This document shows positions 5,425-6,181 of a DNA stretch of 6,181 nucleotides, piece after piece. Below the pieces are notes generated by a model. That model did not search any database. It was not told where the DNA came from and saw nothing but the letters and a program-made list of their open reading frames with translations. Source of the stretch: Ferroglobus sp. (GTDB taxonomy: Archaea > Halobacteriota > Archaeoglobi > Archaeoglobales > Archaeoglobaceae); assembly GCA_015520115.1 (NCBI GenBank), contig WAQS01000260.1, positions 1 to 6,181 on the forward strand. The letters run 5' to 3'. How positions within the stretch are numbered: the first letter of the stretch is position 1; each line of letters starts with the position of its first letter. A program made the position numbers and the translations under genes.

Positions 5425-5468
5425 GTTTTGTCACGTAAAATTCACCAAATGAAGAAAAACCCCGAAAG

Positions 5469-5479
5469 ATATTTATTTA
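5469..5479 (+). promoter_or_regulatory. TATA box of the DUF4870-type gene
   Basis: ATATTTATTTA is preceded by the purine-rich CGAAAG (BRE). Its centre is about 26 bases before the ATG at 5500, predicting a leaderless message and deciding between alternative starts of the downstream gene. Confidence 0.65.
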
Positions 5480-5499
5480 CCAAAATTCAAGCCCATCAA

Positions 5500-5823
5500 A
5501 TGGCGAAAACATCTCTTGGAATTGATGAAAACGTAGAAGCCCTCCTGTCTTATCTCCTCGGATGGATCACTGGAATAATCTTTCTCTTAATCGAGAAAGA
5601 GAGCAGATTCGTCAGATTTCATGCGATGCAGTCGGTAGTCGTGTTCTTGTCAATAACCGTCCTCCAACTTCTCTTAAGCTTTCTACCATTCCTCGGGGGA
5701 ATTTTCAGCAGCCTTCTCGGAATTTTAGCCTTCATTCTCTGGATAGTCCTAATGATAAAGGCGTATCAAGGGGAGTACTACAAAGTTCCCATCGCTGGAG
5801 ACCTCGCCGAAAGTTACCTCTAA
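5500..5823 (+). CDS. Small DUF4870-type (Tic20-like) membrane protein
   Basis: This 107-residue protein has three hydrophobic helices (about 13-32, 44-62, 66-88). The sequence LLSYLLGWITGIIFLLIEKESRFVRFHAMQSVVVF is abbreviated here by its key parts: YLLGWITGIIF (18-28), an E-rich turn (32-35) and RFHAMQS (39-45), the hallmark of DUF4870-type proteins. Their function is not established. The frame extends upstream to a TTG at 5428, but I choose the ATG at 5500 because it gives the normal length and lies about 26 bases after a good TATA box that would otherwise be inside the gene. The short C-terminal tail (GEYYKVPIAGDLAESYL) probably faces the cytoplasm. It is divergent from the tusA operon and seems to be a single-gene unit. 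Confidence 0.8.
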   Translation: MAKTSLGIDENVEALLSYLLGWITGIIFLLIEKESRFVRFHAMQSVVVFLSITVLQLLLSFLPFLGGIFSSLLGILAFILWIVLMIKAYQGEYYKVPIAGDLAESYL

Positions 5824-5825
5824 AA

Positions 5826-5835
5826 TTCTATTTTT
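5826..5835 (+). terminator. Possible T-rich terminator after the DUF4870-type gene
   Basis: TTCTATTTTT directly follows the stop codon. Archaeal RNA polymerase often stops at such T-runs without a hairpin. This is a short and weak example. Confidence 0.35.
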
Positions 5836-5894
5836 GTAAAAAGCATCGCCAATGCTTCTCTCCATCCGGGTTTCGAATACGAGAGTTGTAAGCT

Positions 5895-5954
5895 GAGAGT
5901 TTTTCGAAGTCAACATCCTTCGCAACGGTAGTTGTTCACATTCGAAAAATCCTC
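5895..5954. repeat. Imperfect inverted repeat
   Basis: Arms GAGAGTTTTTCGAA (5895-5908) and TTCGAAAAATCCTC (5941-5954) match in 12 of 14 positions as inverted copies, with 32 bases between. A competing hairpin CGAAG (5905-5909) / CTTCG (5918-5922) also exists. It could be a structured RNA or a protein-binding site, or be chance. Confidence 0.45.
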
Positions 5955-6040
5955 AAGGAAAACTTCCCCAAGTGACGTCCTCTTTTATAACCCTCCTCTC
6001 TAAAGTGTCCAATCGAAACGAGAGTACTCCAAAGGGAAAG

Positions 6041-6048
6041 CTTATAAC
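6041..6048 (+). promoter_or_regulatory. TATA box of the MBL-fold hydrolase gene
   Basis: CTTATAAC is preceded by the purine-rich AAAGGGAAAG (BRE). Its centre lies about 25 bases before the ATG at 6070, which suggests a leaderless message. A second TATA-like element at 5983-5989 may be an additional upstream promoter. Confidence 0.6.
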
Positions 6049-6069
6049 GATTAATGCGGATTATTTTAC

Positions 6070-6181
6070 ATGGTATCGCTCCGTTGGTTCGGACACGCTT
6101 GCTTCGCAATAAAGGGGAGCAAGGTCGTTGTTACAGATCCCTTCCACCAGAAAGACGTTGGTTATCCAACGCCAAACGTGG
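6070..6181 (+). CDS. Metallo-beta-lactamase-fold hydrolase (UlaG/COG2220-like), 3' part outside window
   Basis: Only the first 37 codons are visible. They read MVSLRWFGHACFAI, then a short turn (KGSK), then VVVTDPF. The WFGHACF...TDPF pattern is the start of UlaG-like members of the metallo-beta-lactamase superfamily, where the first strands carry GHA and the D-P turn before the zinc-binding HxHxDH motif. That motif would lie beyond the window, so activity and metal binding cannot be judged. Archaeal proteins of this type are usually annotated only as metal-dependent hydrolases. The ATG lies about 25 bases after a TATA box, and no ribosome binding site is present. Confidence 0.75.
   Translation, partial: MVSLRWFGHACFAIKGSKVVVTDPFHQKDVGYPTPNV

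Larger units (their letters stand above)
5824..6069. other. Intergenic region with no supported gene
   Basis: I see no gene here. All frames on both strands are broken within about 35 codons, and none has a start with a plausible signal. Contents are the T-run after the upstream gene, an imperfect inverted repeat (5895-5954), a TATA-like TTTATAA (5983-5989) readable in both directions, and the promoter of the next gene. Confidence 0.6.

Noticed and set aside
5428..5499. Upstream TTG start for the DUF4870-type protein, adding 24 residues
   Set aside because: The extension contains the TATA box, has no family resemblance and no ribosome binding site.
5861..5882. GGGTTTCGAATAC resembling a tRNA T-arm
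   Set aside because: The T-stem does not pair properly and no acceptor, D-arm or anticodon arm surrounds it.
5820..5912. Short minus-strand reading frame ending in LAMLFTKIEF, with other protein-like fragments in neighbouring frames up to about 5980
   Set aside because: No start codon, only about 30 codons, and similarly protein-like stretches appear on the plus strand too, so a decayed gene cannot be supported. A translated search against archaeal proteins would decide.
5895..5975. Plus-strand frame containing FATVVVHIRKILKENFPK
   Set aside because: It is bounded by stops, has no start codon and overlaps the inverted repeat; no family recognised.

Overview
The window looks like a piece of chromosome from a thermophilic, anaerobic euryarchaeon, most likely of the Archaeoglobales type. 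That is an inference from gene content and signals. The promoters are archaeal TATA/BRE elements sitting about 25-27 bases before start codons, so most transcripts appear leaderless. The genes include a long archaeal FKBP, a TtuA/Ncs6-type tRNA thiolase, an archaeal CyaB-like CYTH protein, a NarI/HdrD-type membrane redox pair and a plausible pair of C/D box guide RNAs. No insertion sequence, CRISPR array, rRNA or tRNA gene was found.

Layout. (1) Bases 1-2120, plus strand: the 3' part of a membrane site-2 protease (M50, two PDZ-like segments), coupled by an ATGA overlap to a TtuA-family tRNA 2-thiolation enzyme. (2) 2101-2784, minus strand: a long SlyD/FKBP26-type prolyl isomerase, whose end overlaps the thiolase end by 20 bases. 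(3) 2836-3363, plus strand: a CyaB-like CYTH protein, divergent from the FKBP gene. One A/T element at 2807-2818 is placed exactly midway between the two start codons and can serve both. (4) 3375-3488, plus strand: two back-to-back C/D box sRNA units filling the space between two convergent genes. (5) 5392-3485, minus strand: an operon of tusA, a NarI-like di-heme cytochrome b and an HdrD/DsrK-like iron-sulfur protein. Its promoter overlaps a 24-base palindrome that looks like an operator. (6) 5500-5823, plus strand: a small DUF4870-type membrane protein with its own leaderless promoter. (7) 5824-6069: non-coding, with an imperfect inverted repeat and TATA-like elements. (8) 6070 to the window end, plus strand: the first 37 codons of a metallo-beta-lactamase-fold hydrolase.

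How the genes work together. The most coherent unit is the tusA operon. A sulfur-carrier protein is encoded with a quinone-interacting cytochrome b and a heterodisulfide-reductase-like catalytic subunit, which suggests electron exchange between the membrane quinone pool and a protein-bound persulfide or a disulfide. The partner and the direction of electron flow cannot be read from sequence. The remaining genes are housekeeping: membrane proteolysis, tRNA thiolation, protein folding, a phosphate-ester/nucleotide CYTH enzyme and RNA 2'-O-methylation guides. The tRNA thiolase and the C/D guides both fit a thermophile that stabilises its RNAs by modification.
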